DNA of 12,024 nt from Candidatus Arcanibacter lacustris (GCA_000970895.1 JYHA01000051.1:1-12024), one strand, 5' to 3'. Numbered from the stretch's first letter, positions 1 to 7,232 are shown. The notes: generated by a model not told the origin, from the sequence alone. Translations and numbers: made by a program.

Positions 1-89
1 AAATATTATATCTCATTTTGCCATTTTTACTGTCCTATTTTTGGGGACCATTATATAAACTCGCTCTTAGCTCATTAAGGTCTACATAA
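1..89 (+). CDS. possible 3' end of a membrane protein gene cut by the window edge
   Basis: Reading from base 3, one plus-strand frame stays open to a TAA at 87-89 and encodes about 28 residues. They are rich in Leu, Phe and Tyr, include a WGPLYKLALSSLRS tail, and would fit the last membrane helix and tail of a transporter-like protein. The evidence is weak because the stretch is T-rich, so hydrophobic residues are expected in any frame. A weak inverted repeat (ATAATC at 86-91, GATTAT at 114-119, followed by T-rich sequence) could be a terminator. Alternatively, bases 30-51 read on the minus strand begin TGGTCCCCAAAAATAGGACA, which looks like an IS3-type terminal repeat. No family is recognised. 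Confidence 0.2.
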   Translation, partial: ILYLILPFLLSYFWGPLYKLALSSLRST

Positions 90-168
90 TCATAGGAAGT
101 CAGCTAAGGGGTAGATTATTTTCTTATTCTAAAACTTATTGATCTTCCCCACCCACCCAAAACAACCT

Positions 169-1497
169 TCATTCCAACTCCCAGATTTTTTCATAATGGA
201 TTTTTTTCTTAAATAATTTTTTGATGCGCAAGATTAAGTGTTTTTCATAAGTTAAAGTCCCATTATATAATTCACCGGTAAGATTATGGTAAGTTTCAAT
301 ATTAGCTGGGATTACTTGATTATAGTAAATCTTATATAAATCTTTCATGATTCTTTTACAAATATCATGACCCCATTTTTGAGCCTGCTGAGGAACACGC
401 GCCAATGCCTCAATACAAGCTATAGCTTCTTCAATTTCTTTATTTTCATTTGCATAAACATCAGCCTTAGGTTCTAAGTTAAACCCCATATCAGCAAATA
501 GGCTCAGTAATTTACTAGCTAAAAATTTCTCTGAATGATCCTCTATAAATTCTGGATAATTTTTAGCCAAATTTTTAGATAGTTTATATCGCAAATAATG
601 GATGATAATTTTGGTTTTTAAAACCCTCAAACCTTTGATTTTATTCTTGTGATAGAATTTTAAATGTCTTTCATATTCAGCTAATGTTCTTATGTTTAAA
701 TCTTCCAAATCCCTGATAATTAATTTTAAATTTTTAATATCATCAAGCCTAGCAATTCTAACATTTTCACGTGCGCGAGTTCCCCCGTTTATTGCTGAAT
801 GACGAGACACATGTCTACCATATTGATCTCTTATAATATCAGAAAAATGGCCGATCTCTTGAGCCCCAACCACTGTGATTCTAGCAATGGCAGTATATCC
901 ATCACCATAAATCATCCCTTCTTTATGTTCGCCAAAAGGATTCCCTCCGCATGAGATGAAAATTGCAGCATTTTTTCCATCAGTACTCTGCATCCCAGAG
1001 TTACTACCATTGGCTTGCCAACTCACCACATCCAATACATCACCAATATTATGAGAATAGGAGACAAAAATCTCCACTTTTTCTAAAATTAGCATCTTTA
1101 TTACAATAGGATGAGCAGATTGAACTACAATCCTTGCAAGCCTCATCTCAAGCTCATCTGTTACTTTTTGAAACTTACTAATCTGCTTGATCATTCCCGA
1201 TATTGTAACTCTAACTTTAGCATCCAACTTAGAACTATCAGTATCTTTACTAAAAATATCAGACAGAGTTTTTTTAGTTGCCTTTAATAATTCAAGATCA
1301 GTTAATTCCCGCAAAGTAAAAGTGAGATGTTTTGAATAATATGGTAGGGATAATTTGGCAAAATTAATCTTATCATCCGCATCAATACGAAACTTACCCC
1401 TTAGCACAAGCTCCCTTGATAATGATTCCTGTATCGGATTCATATCCTCTTCTTCAAGCGCTGGAAATTTATGCAATATGTGATATAGATTAGTCAT
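169..1497 (-). CDS. DUF2748-like conserved protein of unknown function
   Basis: A 442-aa protein with an ATG start and TGA stop. It has no signal peptide or clear membrane segment, so it is probably cytoplasmic or secreted by a non-Sec route. From memory it resembles DUF2748, a family known mainly from Rickettsia with no assigned function; this match was not tested. The most family-like stretch is residues 178-240. It has a Gly-rich SCGGNPFGEH (182-191), then GDGYTAIARITVVGAQEIGHFSD (198-220), then GRHVSRHS (227-234). The QEIGH at 213-217 looks like a zincin HEXXH helix whose first His is Gln, with further His at 229 and 233, but metal binding is unproven. The C-terminal part (about 245-442) is helical and Lys-rich. 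No strong ribosome site precedes the ATG; a TATAAT on the minus strand (1531-1536) could be its -10. Its 5' end faces the gene at 1615, so the 117-nt gap holds divergent promoters. Confidence 0.8.
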   Translation of the reverse strand: MTNLYHILHKFPALEEEDMNPIQESLSRELVLRGKFRIDADDKINFAKLSLPYYSKHLTFTLRELTDLELLKATKKTLSDIFSKDTDSSKLDAKVRVTISGMIKQISKFQKVTDELEMRLARIVVQSAHPIVIKMLILEKVEIFVSYSHNIGDVLDVVSWQANGSNSGMQSTDGKNAAIFISCGGNPFGEHKEGMIYGDGYTAIARITVVGAQEIGHFSDIIRDQYGRHVSRHSAINGGTRARENVRIARLDDIKNLKLIIRDLEDLNIRTLAEYERHLKFYHKNKIKGLRVLKTKIIIHYLRYKLSKNLAKNYPEFIEDHSEKFLASKLLSLFADMGFNLEPKADVYANENKEIEEAIACIEALARVPQQAQKWGHDICKRIMKDLYKIYYNQVIPANIETYHNLTGELYNGTLTYEKHLILRIKKLFKKKIHYEKIWELE

Positions 1498-1556
1498 ATA
1501 TTTATGTTTATTTTCTATTGCTAGGTAATCATTATAGTATTTTTTAAATTAAGATA

Positions 1557-1585
1557 TTATTAACAAATACCTTATATCTTATACT
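1557..1585 (+). promoter_or_regulatory. candidate promoter for the gene at 1615
   Basis: TTATTA (1557-1562) and TATACT (1580-1585) are separated by 17 bp. The -10 is good and the -35 poor. The spacing and position upstream of a GAGG ribosome site (1604-1607, 7 nt before the ATG) are right. In sequence this AT-rich, chance matches are common. Confidence 0.35.
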
Positions 1586-1614
1586 TCATATCAACAATTT
1601 TATGAGGTTTTAAT

Positions 1615-2430
1615 ATGAGCGATAATGGATTAACCCCATCTCAGCAATGTTTTCAAGATAAATTACTTAACAGAAAGAATGATCTTGTTTTACAATATCA
1701 AAAATATGTAATTATGCATAATACTACTAGCTCATTAATATCTGAATATAAAAGCCTAGACCTTGATAAGGTGATTGATAATTTATATAGAGTAACTTCT
1801 AAGATCACTCCATTTGGAGAAAGTGGTAAATGTTTATTTTGGAATAAAATAGCACAAAAAGCAGCTACAGGAATTTTTACATCCTATCAAAATGAAGCTT
1901 CTGTTTCTTCTCCCCTGTCTTTAGTTGATGGGATGGAAGTGAATATAGATGGTAATATGGTGCAATTAAACGCCAAAGATTTAGATTTATACTATTTAGA
2001 TAGCAATAATGTGAATGCTAAAGTTACTGATATGTATCTTGATTTTAATAGTAATAGCTATTTTGAAATAAAAAACCCTGATCTTATAACTTATCAAGCA
2101 GATCAATATAATTTTCTTGAGCTTAATACCACCAAAATGTTTGATGCAATTATGCCGGTAGTTCAAACTGCAATGATCAAGGAAGTTAATGATTGTTCTT
2201 TAAATGGACCTATTTCACAAATATTAGATCACGCTAATAATCTAGTATTAATGCATTCTAGTGCCAGTGATAATCTAGCGATATTAATACCAAAGCTCGA
2301 ATGTTATAACACTCTTTTTAACTCAAATCTCGATAGATCTGCAGTTGAAATGCTACCATGCTATAACCAAGCTCTAATTGATTGTAATGGGGCTGCTGTT
2401 GAAGCAAAATTCCTAGAAGTAGAATTGTAG
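1615..2430 (+). CDS. hypothetical protein, 271 aa
   Basis: Unrecognised protein of 271 residues. The start is supported by GAGG 7 nt upstream of the ATG and by an in-frame stop before any earlier start. It has no signal peptide, no membrane helix and no motif I can name. Residues 10-75 look helical. Residues 95-165 are richer in Asp, Asn and Tyr and may form beta structure (for example NIDGNMVQLNAKDLDLYYLD). Five Cys are scattered without a metal-ligand pattern. It stands alone: the gene upstream is divergent and the lptE operon downstream is convergent. A 6-bp hairpin TCCTTG/CAAGGA (2472-2477/2483-2488) after the stop could be a weak terminator. It could be a lineage-specific accessory or host-interaction protein, but nothing in the sequence shows a role. 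Confidence 0.75.
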   Translation: MSDNGLTPSQQCFQDKLLNRKNDLVLQYQKYVIMHNTTSSLISEYKSLDLDKVIDNLYRVTSKITPFGESGKCLFWNKIAQKAATGIFTSYQNEASVSSPLSLVDGMEVNIDGNMVQLNAKDLDLYYLDSNNVNAKVTDMYLDFNSNSYFEIKNPDLITYQADQYNFLELNTTKMFDAIMPVVQTAMIKEVNDCSLNGPISQILDHANNLVLMHSSASDNLAILIPKLECYNTLFNSNLDRSAVEMLPCYNQALIDCNGAAVEAKFLEVEL

Positions 2431-2505
2431 GATTTACTGTGAATTAAGGATCTTCGTGTGAATCGAGTATTTCCTTGTAAATCAAGGATTTCCTGCGCAA
2501 AAAAA

Positions 2506-2657
2506 GGTCGTCATCTCAGGAAAATAAGATTTTTCTTTTAGAAAAATCTTTAGCGATAGGATCCAGCTTAAATCTCTAAAACTCTTTTTGTTGATAGATT
2601 TGATGTGGATCCTATCGTAAATTTAGCTTTAGCCAAATTTACTCCAGGATGACGACC
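2506..2657. repeat. palindromic element A (two inverted half-units with different stems)
   Basis: The outer ends are inverted copies: GGTCGTCATCTCAGG (2506-2520) and CTCCAGGATGACGACC (2642-2657). Inner boxes are also inverted copies: CGATAGGATCCA (2554-2565) and TGGATCCTATCG (2606-2617). Between each outer and inner box lies a separate hairpin. The left one pairs AAGATTTTTC (2526-2535) with GAAAAATCTT (2541-2550), perfectly. The right one pairs TAAATTTAGC (2618-2627) with GCCAAATTTA (2632-2641), with one G-T pair. The two stems are unrelated in sequence. A 40-bp AT-rich centre separates the halves and resembles the centre of element C in the same orientation. The layout recalls Rickettsia palindromic elements and MITEs; whether it belongs to a named family is unknown. 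Confidence 0.8.
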
Positions 2658-2743
2658 TCTTTTCTATCTTTCAAGACAACATATATTAAAGCCATACTAC
2701 CCAACATTTTTTTACACAACACAAGTTTTGAGATAAAGAAGGG

Positions 2744-2908
2744 GTCCGTCATCCTGGAGCAATATTTATCTTCGAAGAAGATAAATTGAAGCGATAGGAT
2801 CCATCTTTCTTTATTTTTAATAGTATTCATTGAGGATTTAAGATTTTTATGGATCTTGCCCGCTCGTTTTGTCTTAAAAAGACAAAACTTCTCGTCCTGA
2901 GATGACGA
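2744..2908. repeat. palindromic element B (same family, centre inverted relative to A)
   Basis: The left outer box is GTCCGTCATCCTGGAG (2744-2759). Its hairpin is TTTATCTTC/GAAGATAAA (2765-2773/2777-2785, 3-nt loop), followed by the inner box GCGATAGGATCCA (2791-2803). The right half begins with a degenerate inner box TGGATCTTGCCCG (2850-2862). Its hairpin is GTTTTGTCTT/AAGACAAAAC (2866-2875/2879-2888), and it ends in TCCTGAGATGACGA (2896-2909). The centre contains GAGGATTTAAGATT, which matches the reverse complement of element A's centre, so B appears to lie in the opposite orientation. It sits 86 bp from A, in the gap at the 3' end of the leuS operon. Confidence 0.75.
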
Positions 2909-2946
2909 AACTCTGAGGTATCATATAAAAATTGTGGATAGTATGA

Positions 2947-3402
2947 TTAAAGCATCAACAAAATCTTTCTTATCTCATCGGCAAGTTCTCTTATGGCATT
3001 TTTAGTAGCATCTTCTTCTGAAACATAACTTGCAAATTCTGACAAAGAAGTATTATAACCACTGCTAATTTTCAAAGAACCATCTTGGATTTTTTTACCA
3101 GTATCAATTTCAGTAATCACATAATCCACATTTAATATCACATTAGTTCTTTTAGTAATTGAGTTGCGATCAATCAACACTCCTTCCCTAGCAGTTTTTA
3201 TATCTAGCTTCAATAGATACTGGGCTTTATCTTTATCATCTGCAAGAGTTACTAACTCAGAGATAGATCTATAAAATCTTCTGTTAATATCTGAATTATT
3301 TTCAGCAATCATTACTTTAGAAAATATCTCATTATTTCCAGAGTGATATAAGGGTTTAAATCCACAAGAAGCAAGTAACAATAGCAGAACGAACTTGATC
3401 AT
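2947..3402 (-). CDS. lptE: LPS-assembly lipoprotein LptE
   Basis: A 151-aa outer-membrane lipoprotein. LptE forms the plug of the LptD barrel that delivers lipopolysaccharide to the cell surface. A very short signal (MIKFVLLLLLAS) ends in a lipobox with the acylated Cys at residue 13, and the next residues, GFKPLY, are a hallmark of the family. The rest is a small alpha/beta domain (about 28-150) of usual length, with strand-like LLKLDIKTAREGVLIDRNSITKRTNVILNVDYVI (63-96) and a C-terminal helix (128-150). Its ATG overlaps the leuS stop as ATGA (3399-3402), which suggests translational coupling. The leuS-lptE pairing is known from E. coli and many proteobacteria and supports the call. An LptE implies that this organism still handles LPS or a related glycolipid. 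Confidence 0.85.
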   Translation of the reverse strand: MIKFVLLLLLASCGFKPLYHSGNNEIFSKVMIAENNSDINRRFYRSISELVTLADDKDKAQYLLKLDIKTAREGVLIDRNSITKRTNVILNVDYVITEIDTGKKIQDGSLKISSGYNTSLSEFASYVSEEDATKNAIRELADEIRKILLML

Positions 3403-5936
3403 AGCACTATGTTGACTATTTTATTTGGAACAATAATAACCTTCTTTACCTGGTTACCAGCAAGCAAACTAGCAATAGGCGCTAAATCCATCGCTTTTTG
3501 CTCTACTATTTCTCGAGCAGCATCTACCCCTATAGTAAAAGTAGCACGTAACTTACCATTAACCTGCACAGCAATAGTAACCTCATCATCGGCGATATAT
3601 TTAGGATCAGCAGAGGGCCAGCTAGTCTTAATTAACAACTCTTTCTCACCCATGTTATTCCATAATTCTTCTGCAATATGTGGTACAAAAGGAGATAATA
3701 ATATTAGTAGGTTTTTCACCGCCTCTTTAATTGTCGCATCATCTTTTCTATCATCTTTAGCAATTATATCAAATATAGCATTACTAAATTCTCTAATTCT
3801 GGCAATAGCACGATTAAAATGAAAACGATTTAAATCCTCACTCACTAAGCTAATAGTTTTATGCATTAACTTATATAGTGGATTATCCTTATCTAAAGCT
3901 GATGTAGAAGTCTTTGAGTTCTCTATAAAATTTTCGATAGTTTTGCTAATTTTATTGATATAACGAAAACATCCCTCTACCCCTGCATCACTCCATTCAA
4001 TATCGCGCTCAGGAGGACTATCAGATAATACGAACAGCCTTGCAGTATCAGCACCATATTTGTTGACAATGCTTGCAGGTTCAATCACATTTTTCTTGGA
4101 CTTGCTCATTTTCTCAACACGTCCCACAGTAACTTTATTACCCATCTTATCAAGTTTTGCACCGTCATCAGAGGTAATCACATCTTCAGGATATAGCCAA
4201 GCACCACTGGAATCTTTGTAAGTTTCTTTACAGACCATACCTTGAGTTAAAAGCGCACTAAATGGTTCTTTCAATTTAAAATAACCACATTTCTCCATCG
4301 CTTTGGTAAAAAATCTTGCATAAAGAAGATGAAGTACTGCATGTTCCACCCCTCCTATATATTGATCTACTGGTAGGAAATGATTACACGCATCTCTATC
4401 AATCACCTCTTTAGAATTTGGTGAACAGAATCTTGCAAAATACCATGATGATTCAAAGAAAGTATCAAAAGTGTCAGTCTCTCTTAATGCATCACGAGAA
4501 CATTTAGGGCATTTCACATGTTTCCAAGTCGGGTGATGATCAAGTGGATTGCCAGTTTTTTCAAAACTCACATCTTCTGGTAATATAACAGGCAAGTCGC
4601 AATCTGCAACTGGCACAGCACCACAAGAATCACAATGAATTATAGGAATAGGACATCCCCAATATCTCTGACGAGAAATTCCCCAATCTCTAAGTCTGTA
4701 ATTGATAGTTTTAGTACCTGCTCCAATTTTTTCTATTTGTTCTATAGCTTTTTCTTTAGCATCTTCAACCTTAAGACCATTTAGGAAATCTGAATTAATT
4801 AAAATTCCATCCCCAGTATATGGAGTAGATCCATCAAATATAGAATCATCAATCGGCTTAACTACTTGCTTGATTGCTAAATTATATTTACGAGCAAATT
4901 CCATATCGCGCATATCATGAGCAGGACAGCCAAATATCGCTCCACTTCCGTAGCTCATTAGAACAAAATTAGCTACATAGATCGGTAAGGTAATATTTTT
5001 ATCAAAAGGATGAGAGACCCTAAGACCAGTATCAAATCCTTTTTTCTCTGCTTTTTCGATTAATTCTTCGGTCGTACCAATTAAAGCTGTTTCTTTAATA
5101 AATTCTTGTAGCTTCGGATTATTTTCAGCAAGCTCTAATGATAATTTATGATCAGGCGCTATTGCTATAAATGAGGCACCAAAAAGCGTATCAACTCTGG
5201 TAGTAAAAATTTCAATTTTATCATTACGATCAACAATCTCAAAATTAACTTTAGCACCAGTAGATCTGCCGATCCATTTTTCTTGCATTAATTTAACATT
5301 ACTAGGCCAATTAGGTAAATTATCCAAACATCCAAGTAAATCATCAGCAAAATCACTAATCTTCAAGAACCATTGATTGAGCTTTTTCTGCTCAACTAAA
5401 GCTCCAGATCTCCATCCTCTACCATCTATTACTTGCTCATTAGCAAGAACAGTCTGATCAATAGGATCCCAATTAACAATTGATTCCTTACGGTAAGCAA
5501 GAGCATTTTTTAAGAAATCTAAAAATATTTTTTGTTCATGCTGGTAATATTCAAGCGAACAAGTAGCAATTTCACGCGACCAATCGTAAGACAAGCCAAT
5601 AGAAGCCATTTCAACTTTCATATTAGCTATATTTTGGTAAGTCCATTTACCAGGATGAGTTTTATTTTCAATAGCCGCATTTTCAGCAGGTAGACCAAAA
5701 GCATCCCAACCCATAGGATAAAGTACATTATACCCCATGGCTCTTTTATAACGAGCAGTAACATCACCAATAGCATAATTACGCAAATGCCCCATATGCA
5801 ACCTTCCAGATGGATAAGGAAACATCTCTAGTACGTAATATTTCTTTAAAGAATAATCTTCCTTGGTTTTAAAAACCCCAGATTCATTCCAAATTTCTTG
5901 CCATTTTTTTTCGATATTCTGATGCTTTTGGTCCAT
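3399..5936 (-). CDS. leuS: leucyl-tRNA synthetase
   Basis: An 845-aa class I synthetase that charges tRNA-Leu in the cytoplasm, close to the usual bacterial length of about 830-870. The catalytic signature HMGH is at 47-50 inside PYPSGRLHMGHLRNY, and KMSKS is at 609-613. The CP1 editing domain (about 225-420) keeps TTRVDTLFGASF (245-256) and CPAHDMRD (337-344), so proofreading of mischarged isoleucine or norvaline is probably intact. A zinc-ribbon-like insert has Cys pairs at 435/438 and 476/479. The anticodon-binding helices (about 690-770) and a C-terminal domain ending in VKKVIIVPNKIVNIVL follow. A strong ribosome site lies 7 nt upstream. The gene sits 15 nt after the DUF3576 lipoprotein gene and overlaps lptE by 4 nt. 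No frameshift or missing motif was seen. Confidence 0.98.
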   Translation of the reverse strand: MDQKHQNIEKKWQEIWNESGVFKTKEDYSLKKYYVLEMFPYPSGRLHMGHLRNYAIGDVTARYKRAMGYNVLYPMGWDAFGLPAENAAIENKTHPGKWTYQNIANMKVEMASIGLSYDWSREIATCSLEYYQHEQKIFLDFLKNALAYRKESIVNWDPIDQTVLANEQVIDGRGWRSGALVEQKKLNQWFLKISDFADDLLGCLDNLPNWPSNVKLMQEKWIGRSTGAKVNFEIVDRNDKIEIFTTRVDTLFGASFIAIAPDHKLSLELAENNPKLQEFIKETALIGTTEELIEKAEKKGFDTGLRVSHPFDKNITLPIYVANFVLMSYGSGAIFGCPAHDMRDMEFARKYNLAIKQVVKPIDDSIFDGSTPYTGDGILINSDFLNGLKVEDAKEKAIEQIEKIGAGTKTINYRLRDWGISRQRYWGCPIPIIHCDSCGAVPVADCDLPVILPEDVSFEKTGNPLDHHPTWKHVKCPKCSRDALRETDTFDTFFESSWYFARFCSPNSKEVIDRDACNHFLPVDQYIGGVEHAVLHLLYARFFTKAMEKCGYFKLKEPFSALLTQGMVCKETYKDSSGAWLYPEDVITSDDGAKLDKMGNKVTVGRVEKMSKSKKNVIEPASIVNKYGADTARLFVLSDSPPERDIEWSDAGVEGCFRYINKISKTIENFIENSKTSTSALDKDNPLYKLMHKTISLVSEDLNRFHFNRAIARIREFSNAIFDIIAKDDRKDDATIKEAVKNLLILLSPFVPHIAEELWNNMGEKELLIKTSWPSADPKYIADDEVTIAVQVNGKLRATFTIGVDAAREIVEQKAMDLAPIASLLAGNQVKKVIIVPNKIVNIVL

Positions 5937-5943
5937 CTAGTAA

Positions 5944-5951
5944 ATTCTCCT
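5944..5951 (-). promoter_or_regulatory. leuS ribosome binding site
   Basis: On the minus strand GAGGAGAA lies 7 nt before the leuS ATG and directly after the stop of the upstream lipoprotein gene. It is among the strongest Shine-Dalgarno matches in the window and fixes the leuS start. Confidence 0.8.
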
Positions 5952-6461
5952 CTAGCTAATTGGATGACTCATTTTAATTTGCTTAGCTTTATTGATGATT
6001 TTATCTTCTAAATCACGAGCCATTTGTTCACTAACAATCGCCGAAACCCAATCACCATTTTTACTTAAAGTTTGTTTAAATACAGTAACTTTTACCCCAT
6101 CTACCTTTAATTCAGCACTAGATATTACCACATTCATTTTAAATCTCTCACCTGTTGCCTTAGGATCAGCATACCAATCTGTTAAAATAACTCCTCCAAC
6201 AGGATCACTTTGTTGTAAAGGCATAAAGCTTATCACACTCAAAGATGCTTGCCATAACACATTGTTAACCATAGAAGATCCAGAATCTCCTTTCTTACCA
6301 CGAGATAATAGACTAATGCCACCACCTACTTCATCACTAACGATAGAACCCATTCTTTGTCTTCTCTTCTCAGAATCAGCAAGCGGATATTCATGTTTAA
6401 CTTTTTGTCCCGCACATGCGCTAAGCAAAACTAATAATGTAGCTGTAATAATTTTTTTCAT
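5952..6461 (-). CDS. DUF3576 domain lipoprotein
   Basis: A 169-aa predicted lipoprotein. The signal MKKIITATLLVLLSAC has its lipidated Cys at residue 16. The core from about 65 to 98 reads VNNVLWQASLSVISFMPLQQSDPVGGVILTDW, the recognisable DUF3576 block. In alphaproteobacteria this family is commonly encoded beside leuS and lptE, as here. The role is not established; the location and the pairing with LptE suggest envelope or outer-membrane biogenesis, which is inference. Residues 105-150 look like alternating strands and a helix. It is the first gene of a three-gene operon whose probable promoter faces away from the plus-strand gene at 6611. The Shine-Dalgarno is weak (GGATT about 7 nt upstream). 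Confidence 0.85.
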   Translation of the reverse strand: MKKIITATLLVLLSACAGQKVKHEYPLADSEKRRQRMGSIVSDEVGGGISLLSRGKKGDSGSSMVNNVLWQASLSVISFMPLQQSDPVGGVILTDWYADPKATGERFKMNVVISSAELKVDGVKVTVFKQTLSKNGDWVSAIVSEQMARDLEDKIINKAKQIKMSHPIS

Positions 6462-6508
6462 CTTTTTTAATCCATATTTTTTTGGTTTGATATTAATATA
6501 TACCTTTG

Positions 6509-6537
6509 GCTATATACCTTAAACACTAAATTGTAAA
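6509..6537 (-). promoter_or_regulatory. candidate promoter of the DUF3576-leuS-lptE operon
   Basis: Read on the minus strand, TTTACA (6532-6537) is followed after 17 bp by TATAGC (6509-6514), about 50 nt upstream of the first ATG. An alternative -10, TATATA (6511-6516), gives a 15-bp spacer. Only 10 bp separates this -35 from the -35 of the opposing promoter. Confidence 0.4.
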
Positions 6538-6547
6538 GAAAATTCAA

Positions 6548-6579
6548 TTGTCATATAGTTGATTTTCAACTATTATACT
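6548..6579 (+). promoter_or_regulatory. candidate promoter with operator-like palindrome for the gene at 6611
   Basis: TTGTCA (6548-6553) and TATTAT (6571-6576) are 17 bp apart; TATACT (6574-6579) is an alternative -10 with a 20-bp spacer. A perfect 8-bp inverted repeat, ATAGTTGA-TTT-TCAACTAT (6555-6573), fills the space between -35 and -10. That is a classic position for a dimeric regulator to bind. Because it is upstream of the transcription start it would act as DNA, not as an RNA hairpin. Confidence 0.45.
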
Positions 6580-6610
6580 AGTCATAAAATTTTAATTTGG
6601 TATGTAACAA

Positions 6611-7216
6611 ATGGCAATTCCCGCTACTATTGATCTCTTAAACTCTCTTAGAATAGGATCCTATTATCTTATAAAAGATAGTTACTATATATTAAAGCAA
6701 GCCAACTTTAAGTTAGGCACATCATTACCTAAATATTCATATCAATATAAAACGCTACAACATCATAGTGGATTTGATATAGAATCTCTTGCTAATATCC
6801 CCGATGAAGATTTTGAAATAAAAACTCACATTCCTAATGCTGGAGAACTTATTGCGGAAAGAATATTTATAAATATTGGCATCAATCTATTGATAAATGC
6901 TTTAATAACTCCTTTATTAAGCAATGAAAGCAAGGATCATAGTTGCAGTAGTTATCAAGATTTTATGCTCCCAGTTTTAGGAAAAATCAATGATAAAACT
7001 TTTGCCTCCTATCTTCACCAAAATCTTGATCAATCAATTGATTATCTATTACCAGATGGTATTATAAACTCAGCAACCCACATGACATTGGGATTTATAG
7101 GTGAGCAAACCTTATTCTTTCCCTTAAGAGCGATAGAAGGCAGCATTAAAACCATCCATCATGCTACAAGCCTAATTATGAGCGGAGAGTATGCAGATAC
7201 TAGCTCGTATGACTAA
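6611..7216 (+). CDS. hypothetical protein, 201 aa
   Basis: Unrecognised 201-residue protein. A hydrophobic stretch at about 84-104 (RIFINIGINLLINALITPLLS) could be a membrane helix or a buried helix. A second, weaker hydrophobic patch is around 158-172. The N-terminus is not a clear signal peptide. The ATG has no convincing Shine-Dalgarno; an upstream ATG at 6602 is followed at once by a stop, so 6611 is the first usable start. The gene has its own plausible promoter with an embedded palindrome and is convergent with secF, whose stop is only 16 bp away with no terminator between. It interrupts a minus-strand neighbourhood, like the gene at 1615, which fits a lineage-specific insertion. Function unknown. 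Confidence 0.7.
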   Translation: MAIPATIDLLNSLRIGSYYLIKDSYYILKQANFKLGTSLPKYSYQYKTLQHHSGFDIESLANIPDEDFEIKTHIPNAGELIAERIFINIGINLLINALITPLLSNESKDHSCSSYQDFMLPVLGKINDKTFASYLHQNLDQSIDYLLPDGIINSATHMTLGFIGEQTLFFPLRAIEGSIKTIHHATSLIMSGEYADTSSYD

Positions 7217-7232
7217 AGAATATTAAAAGAAA

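Larger units (their letters stand above)
2431..2946. other. gene-free region between convergent genes, holding palindromic elements A and B
   Basis: About 515 bases lie between the 3' ends of the 271-aa gene (+) and lptE (-). I see no gene here. A 63-codon minus-strand frame (2639-2830) runs from the edge of element A through half of element B and looks like a by-product of the repeats. Elements A (2506-2657) and B (2744-2908) fill most of the space. A weak inverted repeat, ATCATA (2920-2925) and TATGAT (2942-2947), sits just past the lptE stop. In many gammaproteobacteria and some alphaproteobacteria holA follows lptE; no holA-like frame is present. Confidence 0.8.

Noticed and set aside
30..51. 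IS3-type terminal inverted repeat on the minus strand (TGGTCCCC then AAAAATAGGACA)
   Set aside because: The match is from memory and short, no transposase is visible, and the same bases can be read as the end of a membrane protein gene; kept only as an alternative.
51..125. Short minus-strand frame that could encode a transposase C-terminus
   Set aside because: It is only about 20 codons between stops and lacks any recognisable transposase motif.
2472..2488. Terminator after the 271-aa gene (TCCTTG/CAAGGA hairpin)
   Set aside because: The stem is only 6 bp and followed by a very short T run; mentioned with the gene but not called as a feature.
2639..2830. 63-codon minus-strand open frame between the two palindromic elements
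   Set aside because: It starts inside element B and ends in element A, has no ribosome site, and its termini are made of repeat boxes; more likely a by-product of the repeats than a gene.
3409..3822. 137-codon plus-strand frame antisense to leuS
   Set aside because: It lies fully opposite a conserved synthetase domain with all its motifs, and its composition follows the complementary strand.
5992..6522. 176-codon plus-strand frame antisense to the DUF3576 lipoprotein gene
   Set aside because: The minus strand has a lipobox, the family core and operon context; the plus frame has no recognisable features.
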